Positions 43,094-51,764 of a stretch of DNA of 56,521 bases are shown here, piece after piece (within the stretch, counting starts at the first letter, position 1; each line of letters begins with the position of its first letter). Made by a program: the position numbers and the translations under genes. This stretch comes from Paraglaciecola hydrolytica (lineage in GTDB: Bacteria > Pseudomonadota > Gammaproteobacteria > Enterobacterales > Alteromonadaceae): contig NZ_LSNE01000009.1 in NCBI RefSeq assembly GCF_001565895.1, positions 430,451 through 486,971 on the forward strand. Reading direction: 5' to 3'. The notes beneath the pieces were generated by a model. That model saw only the letters and a program-made list of their open reading frames with translations. It was not told the DNA's origin and made no database searches.

Positions 43094-43122
43094 TTGTAGG
43101 AACGACTTTAGTCGCGATCTTC
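43094..43122. repeat. REP-like palindromic sequence
   Basis: TTGTAGGAACGACTTTAGTC followed by GCGATCTTC. The core CGACT-TT-AGTCG (43103-43114) is a perfect hairpin. Near-identical GTAGGAxCGACTTTAGTCGCGA sequences are, from memory, dispersed between genes in many gammaproteobacterial genomes. Only one copy lies in this window. Confidence 0.45.
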
Positions 43123-43192
43123 ATTTAGTGAAACTTTGCTCTTGTTGATTTTTGTATGGAATATAAGCAACTAACACTAAGTTTTTTCATCT

Positions 43193-43209
43193 TGGCTTAC
43201 TAGTTGCAA
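43193..43209 (+). promoter_or_regulatory. Sigma54 promoter of the flhA operon
   Basis: TGGCTTACTAGTTGCAA has GG at 43194-43195 and GC at 43206-43207, exactly 10 bases apart. Transcription should start near 43218-43220. The first ATG of the frame, at 43211, would then be untranscribed. Confidence 0.82.
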
Positions 43210-43249
43210 AATGCTTGTTAACGTAGTCTTAGGTGTCAAATTTTCGTCC

Positions 43250-45349
43250 ATGCAATTAGCCTCCTATTTTGGTCAATTCGATAAAAAACAACTGAAATCA
43301 GCGGCTTCTGGTTTGGGTGCTCCAATCGTACTCTTGGCTATTATGGGCATGGTTATTTTGCCCATGCCTGCTTTCCTGTTAGATATCCTGTTTAGTTTTA
43401 ATATTGCCTTGTCGCTAGTGGTTATTTTGGTATCGGTATTTACCAAAAAGCCGGTGGACTTTGGCATTTTTCCACTGGTTTTGTTAATTGCGACGGTATT
43501 ACGTCTTGCGCTGAATGTGGCCTCTACCCGTATCGTATTGCTTGAAGGTCATGAAGGTGCAGATTCTGCTGGTAAGGTTATTCAAGCCTTTGGTGAAGTG
43601 GTTATTGGTGGCAACTATGCCGTTGGTATCGTGGTATTTGCGATACTGCTTATCATCAACTTTAAAGTAGTGACCGCCGGTGCAGGCCGTATCTCAGAAG
43701 TAAGTGCGCGTTTTACCCTAGATGCAATGCCGGGTAAACAAATGGCGATTGATGCTGATTTAAATGCGGGTTTTATCGATCAGGATGAAGCTCGTAAACG
43801 CCGTATGGAAATCACCAGTGAAGCGGATTTTTATGGTTCGATGGATGGTGCGTCTAAATTTGTAAAAGGTGATGCCGTAGCCGGTTTATTTATTATGTTA
43901 ATCAACATAGTGGGTGGCTTGTTTATCGGCATGATCCAACATGATTTACCTTTTAGTGAGGCCATAGAAATTTATACCCTGCTGACCATTGGTGATGGTT
44001 TAGTGGCGCAAATTCCTTCACTACTGTTATCTGTGGCGACAGCGATTATCGTTACCCGCGAAAACGACTCCCAAGAGATGGGACAGGAACTGACCAGACA
44101 ATTAGGTAACCAAAAAGCCTTGTATATTACAGCTGGCATATTGTTTGTCATGGGTATAGTGCCGGGCATGCCTCATGTGGCCTTTTTGGGTTTTAGTGCT
44201 GTAGTGGGAGGTTATGCTTATTATGGTTACTGGCGCAGTAAACAAGCGGAAAATGAACCTGAACTATTAAGCAATTTACCTGAGCAAAGTCGTCAACCTG
44301 CGGAAATGAAAGAGCTGGGCTGGGATGATGTGCAACACGTGGACACCATAGGTTTAGAAGTCGGTTATCGTTTAATTCCTCTAGTAGATAAAGCGCAAGG
44401 TGGCGAGTTATTGACACGTATAAAAGGGGTTAGGAAAAAGCTATCTCAAGAGTTAGGCTTTTTGATCCCGCCTGTACATATTCGCGATAACTTAGATTTA
44501 AATCCTAACAGTTACACTATCTCGATGTTAGGCGTGACAGTGGGGGAGGCTGAACTCAGTCATGATGATGAACTGGCGATTAACCCCGGTCAGGTATTTG
44601 GTAAGGTGGAAGGTAAAGCCACTAAAGACCCAGCCTTTGGACTGGATGCTGTTTGGATCCGTGCTAGTCAGCGTGAACATGCACAAACTCTGGGTTATAC
44701 CGTGGTTGATGCCGCAACGGTTGTCGCTACTCATCTTAGTCAGTTACTCACCAATAATGCTTATCAATTATTGGGCTACGAAGAAGTACAGCAGCTATTG
44801 GATTTACTCGCGAAAAACAGTCCTAAATTAGTTGAAGGCTTGGTACCAGATATTCTCCCCTTAGGTACCGTGGTTAAAATCTTGCAAACCTTATTATCTG
44901 AAGGTGTACCTATCCGCGATATGCGCAGCATAGTGCAAACCCTATGTGAATATGGGCCTAAGAGCCAGGATCCTGACGTATTAGTGTCAGCGGTGCGCAT
45001 CGCTTTAAAACGTCTAATTGTGCAGCAAATCAATGGTGGAGCTAACGAAATTCCAGTCATAACTTTGGCACCAGAACTGGAACAGATGTTGCACCAGTCC
45101 TTGCAAGCCGGTGGTGCTGATGGCGCAGGGATTGAGCCTGGTCTGGCCGAACGTTTGCAATCTTCCTTAGGTGATGCAGCACAACAACAAGAATTAGCGG
45201 GCGAGCCTGCCGTATTGCTCACATCGGGCATGTTACGACCAGTTTTATCTAAGTTTTTAAAACACTCAGTTAGCGGTTTACATGTGTTGTCGTATCAGGA
45301 AATCCCTGATGACAAACAAATTAAAATAGTCAGTGCCGTCGGCAAATAA
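43250..45349 (+). CDS. flhA: Flagellar export gate protein FlhA
   Basis: FlhA (699 residues from this start) is the large export-gate protein that forms a nonameric ring and binds substrate-chaperone complexes. About eight N-terminal membrane segments are followed by the FHIPEP-type loop (DFGIFPLVLLIATVLRLALN, GEVVIGGNYAVGIVVFAIL, DAMPGKQMAIDADLNAGFI, ARKRRMEITSEADFYGSMDG) and the cytoplasmic domain (GYRLIPLVDKAQGGELLTRI, LGFLIPPVHIRDNL). The start is moved to ATG 43250 because the upstream ATG at 43211 lies between the sigma54 -12 box and the expected transcription start. First gene of flhA-flhF-flhG-fliA-che. Confidence 0.95.
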   Translation: MQLASYFGQFDKKQLKSAASGLGAPIVLLAIMGMVILPMPAFLLDILFSFNIALSLVVILVSVFTKKPVDFGIFPLVLLIATVLRLALNVASTRIVLLEGHEGADSAGKVIQAFGEVVIGGNYAVGIVVFAILLIINFKVVTAGAGRISEVSARFTLDAMPGKQMAIDADLNAGFIDQDEARKRRMEITSEADFYGSMDGASKFVKGDAVAGLFIMLINIVGGLFIGMIQHDLPFSEAIEIYTLLTIGDGLVAQIPSLLLSVATAIIVTRENDSQEMGQELTRQLGNQKALYITAGILFVMGIVPGMPHVAFLGFSAVVGGYAYYGYWRSKQAENEPELLSNLPEQSRQPAEMKELGWDDVQHVDTIGLEVGYRLIPLVDKAQGGELLTRIKGVRKKLSQELGFLIPPVHIRDNLDLNPNSYTISMLGVTVGEAELSHDDELAINPGQVFGKVEGKATKDPAFGLDAVWIRASQREHAQTLGYTVVDAATVVATHLSQLLTNNAYQLLGYEEVQQLLDLLAKNSPKLVEGLVPDILPLGTVVKILQTLLSEGVPIRDMRSIVQTLCEYGPKSQDPDVLVSAVRIALKRLIVQQINGGANEIPVITLAPELEQMLHQSLQAGGADGAGIEPGLAERLQSSLGDAAQQQELAGEPAVLLTSGMLRPVLSKFLKHSVSGLHVLSYQEIPDDKQIKIVSAVGK

Positions 45350-45383
45350 TGCGACACGCTAAAATGGCACTCAAGGGGGCAAG

Positions 45384-46709
45384 GTGAAAATCAGACGTTT
45401 TTATGGCAAAGATATGCGCGACGCACTTAAACAAGTGAAAGATGAACTTGGTGGTGATGCTGTGATTATGTCAAACAAGAAACACGCTGATGGGGTGGAG
45501 ATTGTCGCGGCTTATGATAAAGAACCATCTGCCAGTGCAAAACCTAAGCAAGCTAAATTTGCCGGTTCCACCGCACCTTATCAGGGACAAACCCCAACCT
45601 TGAGTGAGATTATTGGCGATTCAGGCCCTGATAGTTTGCGTGCTTTATTGGAAAAACAATCAAAAGCCAATACCAATGCTGAACCTAGAGCCAAAATTGA
45701 ACCCGTCATCCAAGAAGCTAAAACTGAAACTACGCTAAAAGCACCAAAAACTACAGTGACTCCAGTCCAGCAATATGAGCAAAAATCAGCGTTGGACGAT
45801 ATGCGCATGGAGCTCAGTTCCTTGCGTAATATATTGCAGTTTCAGATTGCTGGTTTGTTAAAACAAGATAAAAGTCGTAAACATCCTTTACATGCTTATT
45901 TAGTCTCAAGCCTTGAGCAAATGGGGATCTCCACACGTTTAGCCGAAGAAGTAGTGGCTTACGCGCCAGATAACGCGGATGAGCGGCAGGCTTGGCTGTT
46001 TTTACTCAAACTACTGGCTAACCGCCTACCTATTGGTCATGATGATATATTGGTGAATGGTGGTGTAGTCGCCCTGATGGGGCCTACAGGCACAGGTAAA
46101 ACCACCACAATAGCTAAGTTGGCTGCGCAAGCAGCACACAAATATGGCGCTGAGCAAGTGGCGATAATTACCTTAGATAATTATCGTATTGCCGCGTTTG
46201 AGCAAATTGCTACTTATGGCCGGATTATTGGTTGTAACGTTAAAAAAGCGCAAAGTAGTGAAGAATTAGCTGATTTATTGTTTCAATTCAGAAATAAGCG
46301 CCTAGTATTAATAGACACTGCCGGTTTTGGGCAAAGAGATGTTAGATTAATCAAACAGTTAGATACCTTAAATGGCAATGTCTGTGCTAACATCAAAAAG
46401 TTCTTAGTATTACAGGCGAATTGCCAATATCAGGTTATTCAACAAAGTATCAAAGCCTATAGTCCAGTGGCGTTACATGGCTGTATTCTCACTAAATTAG
46501 ATGAGTGTTATAGCCTAGGTGAAGTGATTAGCGCAGCGATAGAACATAAGTTGCCAGTATGTTATTTAACCAACGGGCAGCGGGTTCCAGAAGATTTACA
46601 AGTGGCAGACACAAAATTTTTAATTAGCAGTGCTGCGAAGCTTTATAAAAAATATGGTTTAATTCATACTACGGAAAATTACCCACATAATGCAGCAGTG
46701 GCAGTATGA
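45384..46709 (+). CDS. flhF: Flagellar SRP-type GTPase FlhF
   Basis: FlhF (441 residues) is the SRP-family GTPase that marks the cell pole for flagellum assembly. The N-terminal B domain starts MKIRRFYGKDMRDALKQVKD. The NG domain has the G1 loop MGPTGTGKTTTIAKLAAQ, LDNYRIAAFEQI, the G3 LVLIDTAGFGQRD and a G4 motif TKLDECYSLGE. The linker (about residues 55-125) is low-complexity. Start is GTG with AAGGGGGCAAGG ahead. The stop overlaps flhG by ATGA. Confidence 0.96.
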   Translation: MKIRRFYGKDMRDALKQVKDELGGDAVIMSNKKHADGVEIVAAYDKEPSASAKPKQAKFAGSTAPYQGQTPTLSEIIGDSGPDSLRALLEKQSKANTNAEPRAKIEPVIQEAKTETTLKAPKTTVTPVQQYEQKSALDDMRMELSSLRNILQFQIAGLLKQDKSRKHPLHAYLVSSLEQMGISTRLAEEVVAYAPDNADERQAWLFLLKLLANRLPIGHDDILVNGGVVALMGPTGTGKTTTIAKLAAQAAHKYGAEQVAIITLDNYRIAAFEQIATYGRIIGCNVKKAQSSEELADLLFQFRNKRLVLIDTAGFGQRDVRLIKQLDTLNGNVCANIKKFLVLQANCQYQVIQQSIKAYSPVALHGCILTKLDECYSLGEVISAAIEHKLPVCYLTNGQRVPEDLQVADTKFLISSAAKLYKKYGLIHTTENYPHNAAVAV

Positions 46710-47575
46710 TTGAGGATCAAGCGAGTAGCTTAAGAAGAATGAATCAATCTAGATTAATCAAAGTAATTGCAGTAACCGGTGGTAAGGGCGGCGTAGGTAA
46801 AACTAACGTCACACTTAACACGGCTATTTCCTTGGCACAACAAGGCAAAAGAGTCATGGTACTCGATGCTGACTTAGGTTTAGCTAACGTCGATGTATTA
46901 CTCGGACTACGCGTTGAAAAAAATCTATCTCATGTGCTTTCCGGTGAATGTACTCTTGATGAAGTATTGGTTGAAGGACCTTATGGTATCAAAATAGCGC
47001 CAGCAACATCGGGTAGTCAGTCAATGACAGAGCTCACACCCATCCAACATGCTGGGTTGATTAGAGCTTTCAGCGAACTTAAATCACAAATTGATGTATT
47101 GATTGTTGATACCGCAGCAGGTATTTCCGATATGGTTTTGAGTTTCTCTAAAGCCTCACAGGACATACTGATGGTGGTATGTGATGAACCTACCTCATTA
47201 ACCGATGCCTATGCATTGATTAAAATTCTGAATAAAGAACACGGCGTTTTTCGCTTTAAAATAGTCGCCAATATGGTGCGCTCAATGCGTGAAGGTGATG
47301 AGTTATTTAGTAAATTAACCAAAGTGACTGACCGTTTTCTGGATGTTGCCTTAGAGCTAGTAGCCGTTATTCCTTTCGACGAGAACGTACGTAAATCAGT
47401 CAGAAAACAAAAGGCGATAGTAGAGGCTTTTCCTACCTCTCCCGCGGCTATGGCAATTCGTAAGTTAGCTAAAAAAGCCATCGAATGGCCAATTCCAACT
47501 CAACCAGGTGGACATTTGGAGTTCTTTTTAGAACAACTTGTCAGTGGTAAAAAAGTTATGGGCGAGCATCGGTGA
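46706..47575 (+). CDS. flhG: MinD-like flagellar number regulator FlhG
   Basis: FlhG (FleN; 289 residues) is a MinD/ParA-type ATPase that limits flagellar number, opposing FlhF and inhibiting FlrA. The deviant Walker A is VTGGKGGVGKTNVTLN with an N-terminal basic patch (RRMNQSRLIKV) before it. LDADLGLANVDVLLGLRVEKN, LIVDTAAGISDMVLSF and VCDEPTSLTDAYALIKIL are standard. The C-terminal amphipathic helix (GGHLEFFLEQLVSGKKV) is the membrane-targeting segment. It ends in a GTGA overlap with fliA. Confidence 0.95.
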   Translation: MIEDQASSLRRMNQSRLIKVIAVTGGKGGVGKTNVTLNTAISLAQQGKRVMVLDADLGLANVDVLLGLRVEKNLSHVLSGECTLDEVLVEGPYGIKIAPATSGSQSMTELTPIQHAGLIRAFSELKSQIDVLIVDTAAGISDMVLSFSKASQDILMVVCDEPTSLTDAYALIKILNKEHGVFRFKIVANMVRSMREGDELFSKLTKVTDRFLDVALELVAVIPFDENVRKSVRKQKAIVEAFPTSPAAMAIRKLAKKAIEWPIPTQPGGHLEFFLEQLVSGKKVMGEHR

Positions 47576-48303
47576 GTAGTAAAGCCGCAGCTTACCAGCA
47601 AATGGCTGATAAAAATGAATTGGTAGAGCGGCATGCACCGTTAGTCAAACGTATTGCTCATCACTTGTTAGCGAGATTACCTGCCAGTGTATTGGTTGAT
47701 GATTTGATTCAGGCGGGTATGATCGGCCTGTTAGAAGCATCGCGTAATTTTGATGGTAGCAAAGGTGCTAGTTTTGAAACTTTTGCTGGTATACGTATCC
47801 GCGGCTCAATGTTAGATGAAATCCGTAAAGGTGACTGGACTCCTCGTTCTGTTCACAAAAATGGTCGTGCTATTACCGAGGCTATTAGGCAGGTAGAGCG
47901 TGAAACCGGAAGGGATGCTCGCGATGTGGACGTGGCAGAAAAACTACAAGTTGGCATAGACGAATACCACCAGATGTTGCTTGAAGTTAATTCAGGCAAG
48001 CTGATTGGAATTGAAGATTTGGGCGTCACTGAAGATGTGGTCACCAATGAACAAACCAAAGGTTCAGATACACCATTTGAAGATTTATTACAGGGTTCAT
48101 TTCAAAAAGCCCTCGCTCATGCTATTACTACTTTGCCTGAGCGAGAGGCTATAGTACTTTCTCTTTATTACGATGAAGAATTAAACTTACGAGAAATTGG
48201 TGAAGTACTGGATGTGAGTGAATCCAGGGTCAGTCAAATACATAGTCAGGCTATGCTGAAACTTAAAGTTCGCATGCAATCCTGGCAAAATAACGAAAAT
48301 TAA
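47572..48303 (+). CDS. fliA: Flagellar sigma factor 28 (FliA)
   Basis: FliA (243 residues) directs late flagellar and chemotaxis promoters and is held by FlgM until export begins. Regions 2, 3 and 4 are clear: HAPLVKRIAHHLLARLPASV, DDLIQAGMIGLLEASRNFDG, RIRGSMLDEIRKGDWTPRSV, and the region 4 helix-turn-helix LREIGEVLDVSESRVSQIHS. The GTG start overlaps the flhG stop by four bases. FlgM is not in the window. Confidence 0.97.
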   Translation: MSSKAAAYQQMADKNELVERHAPLVKRIAHHLLARLPASVLVDDLIQAGMIGLLEASRNFDGSKGASFETFAGIRIRGSMLDEIRKGDWTPRSVHKNGRAITEAIRQVERETGRDARDVDVAEKLQVGIDEYHQMLLEVNSGKLIGIEDLGVTEDVVTNEQTKGSDTPFEDLLQGSFQKALAHAITTLPEREAIVLSLYYDEELNLREIGEVLDVSESRVSQIHSQAMLKLKVRMQSWQNNEN

Positions 48304-48345
48304 TAGTGCATTGCAGACGGGGTAGACCCCTTACCGGAGGTAGTT

Positions 48346-48729
48346 TTGGATAAGAATATGAAGATTCTTGTTGTTGATGATTTCTCAACAATGCGTCGGA
48401 TTATCAAGAACTTACTTAAAGATCTTGGCTTTACGAATATACAAGAAGCAGATGATGGCAATACTGCCTTACCTATGTTGCAACAAGGTGATTTTGACTT
48501 TGTGGTAACTGATTGGAACATGCCAGGCATGCAGGGGATCGATTTACTTCGGGCGATTAGGGCTAATCCTAACCTGAAACATATTCCGGTATTAATGGTG
48601 ACTGCAGAAGCCAAAAAAGAACAAATCGTAGCGGCTGCGCAAGCAGGGGTTAACGGTTATGTTATTAAACCCTTTACTGCGGCTACACTTAAAGAGAAAT
48701 TGGCAAAAATATTTGAACGCTTAGGTTAA
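48346..48729 (+). CDS. cheY: Chemotaxis response regulator CheY
   Basis: CheY (127 residues) carries the signal from CheA to FliM. The acidic pair is Asp11/Asp12 ([11 protein letters not shown]), the phospho-acceptor Asp56 ([12 protein letters not shown]), with Thr in MVTAEAK and Lys in GYVIKPFT. The start is TTG: GGAGG stands six bases before it, whereas the in-frame ATG at 48358 is too far from any ribosome-binding site. A GGGG-TAGA-CCCC mini-hairpin (about 48319-48330) lies just upstream and may affect translation. Confidence 0.96.
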   Translation: MDKNMKILVVDDFSTMRRIIKNLLKDLGFTNIQEADDGNTALPMLQQGDFDFVVTDWNMPGMQGIDLLRAIRANPNLKHIPVLMVTAEAKKEQIVAAAQAGVNGYVIKPFTAATLKEKLAKIFERLG

Positions 48730-48762
48730 ATTCAGGCTGCCCTGATTAAGAGGAATGACTGT

Positions 48763-49527
48763 ATGAAAACCACTAGCGATGCTCTTATTTCTTTGCAAGA
48801 TGCAAAGTTGCTTGTTGAGTTATTAGAACAAGGGGACAACGAAGGCGCTAATAATTTACTGGACGCTGTCGGAGTACATAATTCAGTAGAACTATTTGCT
48901 GAAGTAGGCAAATTAACTCGTCAATTGCATGATTCACTGAATAATTTTCAGCTTGATCCACGCATTGTGGATATGACTAAAGAAGATATCCCTGACGCAA
49001 AAGCCCGTTTAACCTATGTTATCCAAGCCACGGAAGATGCGGCAAATAAAACCATGGATTTGGTTGATTCATGTATGCCTATTGCAGAAAAACTGCATGA
49101 GGGTATTAGTGGATTGTTGCCAGAATGGAAAAAGCTGATGTCCCGTGAATTGCAATTAGGTGAATTTAATCACTTGTGTAAAAAAATGGATCAGTTTTTA
49201 GAAACTGGCAGCCAAGATTCTGCAAAATTAACTGGTTTGTTAACCGAAGTGCTGATGGCGCAAGGTTATCAAGATTTGACGGGGCAAATTATTCGCCGTG
49301 TTATCGAACTGGTTAAAGAAGTTGAAGACAATTTAGTCTATATGTTAACGATGTTTGGTGGGATTGAGCCAAAAGACGGTAAACCGCGTAAGGAAAGGCC
49401 TAAGAAATCAGACAATCAGGCCGATATGATAAAAGCAGAAGGACCGATACTAGATGCAGAGAGTCGTGAAGACGTTGCATCTGACCAGGTTGATGTTGAC
49501 GATTTGCTTTCGAGTCTTGGTTTTTAG
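48763..49527 (+). CDS. cheZ: CheY-P phosphatase CheZ
   Basis: CheZ (254 residues) removes the phosphoryl group from CheY. The long helical hairpin is clear (GKLTRQLHDSLNNFQLDP, KARLTYVIQATEDAANKTMD), and the active-site segment VLMAQGYQDLTGQIIRRVIE contains the catalytic Gln-Asp-x-Thr-Gly-Gln. The C-terminal CheY-binding peptide is VDVDDLLSSLGF at the end. It follows cheY by 33 bases and precedes cheA by 12. Confidence 0.96.
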   Translation: MKTTSDALISLQDAKLLVELLEQGDNEGANNLLDAVGVHNSVELFAEVGKLTRQLHDSLNNFQLDPRIVDMTKEDIPDAKARLTYVIQATEDAANKTMDLVDSCMPIAEKLHEGISGLLPEWKKLMSRELQLGEFNHLCKKMDQFLETGSQDSAKLTGLLTEVLMAQGYQDLTGQIIRRVIELVKEVEDNLVYMLTMFGGIEPKDGKPRKERPKKSDNQADMIKAEGPILDAESREDVASDQVDVDDLLSSLGF

Positions 49528-49539
49528 GGGTACGAGCGT

Positions 49540-51714
49540 ATGGCTTTTGATGTGGATGAGGATATATTACAAGACTTTCTAGTAGAAGCTGGAGAGATCC
49601 TAGAGCTATTACAGGAACAACTGGTTGATCTAGAAAATAATCCAGAAGATGGCGGTTTGCTTAACGCTATTTTCAGGGGCTATCATACCGTCAAAGGTGG
49701 CGCAGGATTTCTATCCTTAACCGAACTTGTTGATATTTGCCACGGCGCGGAAAATGTTTTTGACGTGATGCGCACTGGCCAACGCACCCTTACTCCTGAA
49801 TTGATGGATGTCATACTTCAGGCTACAGATGAAGTTGTGAAAATGTTTAGTAGTGTGAAAGCCGGAAAACCTTTGGTTGCGGCAGAACAAGACTTACTTG
49901 ATACCTTACACCGCCTCAGTCGCCCAGAATCCGAAGATGAAGTAGTTGATGATGAAGAGTCTGTGGCGCCATCCACAGACGAAGACCATGAACCCGTCGC
50001 GGTAGTTGCAGAAAAAGAATCAGGTGATTTTAGCGAAGATGAATTTGAAGCTTTGTTAGATGAACTACATGGCAAAGCTGCCCCAGGTGCTAAAGACGCC
50101 GTTGTTGAGAAAAAATCCCCAGCTAAAAGTGGTGCAGACGAAGACATAAGTGATGACGAGTTTGAAGCTCTATTAGACCAGTTACATGGTAAAGGCCAGT
50201 TTAAAGCCGAAAACGAAGTACCCCTTCCCGCTAAACCAGTAGAAGCTGCTAAATCCAATAAAGCCAAATCCGGTGATGACGAAATTACTGATGAAGAATT
50301 TGAAGCCTTGTTGGATCAATTACATGGTAAAGGGCAGGCGCCCGATACCGTTGAAGCAGAGAAACCGGCTGCACCTAAACCTACTGAAAATAAACCTGCT
50401 GCCAGTGCCGCTAAACCTGTAGCGCCAGTCGCTAAAAAAGCGCCAGCGCCAGTAGTGAAAAAAGCTCCTGAAAGTGCCCCCGCTAGCGGCGATTCTGACA
50501 GTAAAGAAGATAAAAAATCAGGTGGCGCACCACAGGCCGAAACGACGGTCAGGGTGGATACTAAACGTCTTGATCAAATTATGAATATGGTCGGCGAGTT
50601 AGTATTAGTGCGTAATCGCTTGATTAGCCTAGGTATTAATATCAATGATGAAAGCATGTCTAAGGCAATTGCTAATTTAGATGTGGTAACCGGTGATTTG
50701 CAAGGCGCGGTGATGAAAACCCGCATGCAACCGATTAAAAAGGTGTTTGGCCGTTTTCCAAGGGTTGTGCGTGATTTAGCTCGTACACTGAAAAAAGAAA
50801 TTACCCTTGAGCTTGAAGGTGAAGAAACCGATTTAGATAAAAACCTAGTAGAGGCTTTGGCCGACCCCTTGGTGCATTTAGTCAGAAATTCAGTCGATCA
50901 TGGTATTGAAATGCCAGAAGATCGCAAAGCTGCGGGCAAACCTACCATGGGTACGGTTAAATTAGCTGCTTCGCAGGAAGGCGATCACATACTGCTTACT
51001 ATCACAGATGATGGTAAGGGCATGGATCCCGAAAAGCTCAAAGAAATTGCCATAAAACGTGGTGTTATGGATGCCGATACCGCGGCCAGAATGACAGACG
51101 TTGAAGCATTTAACTTGATTTTTGCTCCGGGCTTTTCAACAAAAACAGAAATTTCTGAAGTGTCGGGTCGTGGTGTTGGTATGGATGTGGTGAAAACCAA
51201 AATCAACCAACTTAATGGCACAGTAAAAATTGATTCTAAAATGGGCGTAGGTACGATATTAGAGATTAAAGTGCCGCTAACCCTAGCGATTTTACCTACC
51301 TTGATGATAGTGGTAGGGGAGCAAACCTTTGCTCTACCATTGGGTTCGGTAAATGAAATTATTAACGTTGATCCAACTAAAACCAATACGGTTGATGGGC
51401 AATTAACGATGATCGTTAGATCAAAAGCTATTCCCTTGTTCTATTTACGTGAATGGCTAACCAGAACACCAGGTAAACACGGTATTATCGACAAAACTAA
51501 AGGTCATGTTGTTGTGGTACAAATTGGTACTAAGCAACTCGGCTTTGTGGTTGACGCCCTCATTGGGCAAGAAGAAGTGGTAATTAAACCCCTTGACGAA
51601 CTATTGCAAGGCACTCCCGGCATGGCAGGGGCAACCATAACCAGTGATGGTGGTATCGCCCTCATTCTCGATGTTCCTGGTTTGCTAAAACGATATGCGG
51701 CTAAGCGGGGTTAA
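49540..51714 (+). CDS. cheA: Chemotaxis histidine kinase CheA
   Basis: CheA (724 residues) phosphorylates CheY and CheB under receptor control. P1 (1-125) has phospho-acceptor His49 in FRGYHTVKGGAGFL. The linker (about 130-335) is acidic then Ala/Pro/Lys rich, with no clear P2 domain. It holds three copies of a 15-residue motif, xDEFEALLDxLHGK, at residues 165-179, 204-218 and 250-264. P3 begins at TTVRVDTKRLDQIMNMVGEL. P4 has LVRNSVDHGIE, ITDDGKGMDPEKL and GRGVGMDVVK; P5 is the CheW-like tail. In Vibrio a linker domain (LID) of CheA binds ParP; the repeats may be that element here. Confidence 0.96.
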   Translation: MAFDVDEDILQDFLVEAGEILELLQEQLVDLENNPEDGGLLNAIFRGYHTVKGGAGFLSLTELVDICHGAENVFDVMRTGQRTLTPELMDVILQATDEVVKMFSSVKAGKPLVAAEQDLLDTLHRLSRPESEDEVVDDEESVAPSTDEDHEPVAVVAEKESGDFSEDEFEALLDELHGKAAPGAKDAVVEKKSPAKSGADEDISDDEFEALLDQLHGKGQFKAENEVPLPAKPVEAAKSNKAKSGDDEITDEEFEALLDQLHGKGQAPDTVEAEKPAAPKPTENKPAASAAKPVAPVAKKAPAPVVKKAPESAPASGDSDSKEDKKSGGAPQAETTVRVDTKRLDQIMNMVGELVLVRNRLISLGININDESMSKAIANLDVVTGDLQGAVMKTRMQPIKKVFGRFPRVVRDLARTLKKEITLELEGEETDLDKNLVEALADPLVHLVRNSVDHGIEMPEDRKAAGKPTMGTVKLAASQEGDHILLTITDDGKGMDPEKLKEIAIKRGVMDADTAARMTDVEAFNLIFAPGFSTKTEISEVSGRGVGMDVVKTKINQLNGTVKIDSKMGVGTILEIKVPLTLAILPTLMIVVGEQTFALPLGSVNEIINVDPTKTNTVDGQLTMIVRSKAIPLFYLREWLTRTPGKHGIIDKTKGHVVVVQIGTKQLGFVVDALIGQEEVVIKPLDELLQGTPGMAGATITSDGGIALILDVPGLLKRYAAKRG

Positions 51715-51764
51715 CAGCCCCTGCAGTCTTTTTTACACATAAATTAACGTTAGTTAAGGCTTAG

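Larger units (their letters stand above)
42930..43193. other. Intergenic stretch between flhB and flhA
   Basis: No gene is visible. It holds a GC-rich structured block (42951-43015), a REP-like sequence (43094-43122) and, at its end, the flhA promoter. No T-tract terminator was found after flhB. Confidence 0.7.

Noticed and set aside
44776-45231. 151-codon Cys/Ser-rich frame opposite flhA
   Set aside because: Antisense shadow of the conserved FlhA cytoplasmic domain.
49818-50267. 149-codon Ser-rich open frame opposite cheA
   Set aside because: It is the reverse of the acidic, Ala-rich linker of CheA and has no start signal or family resemblance.
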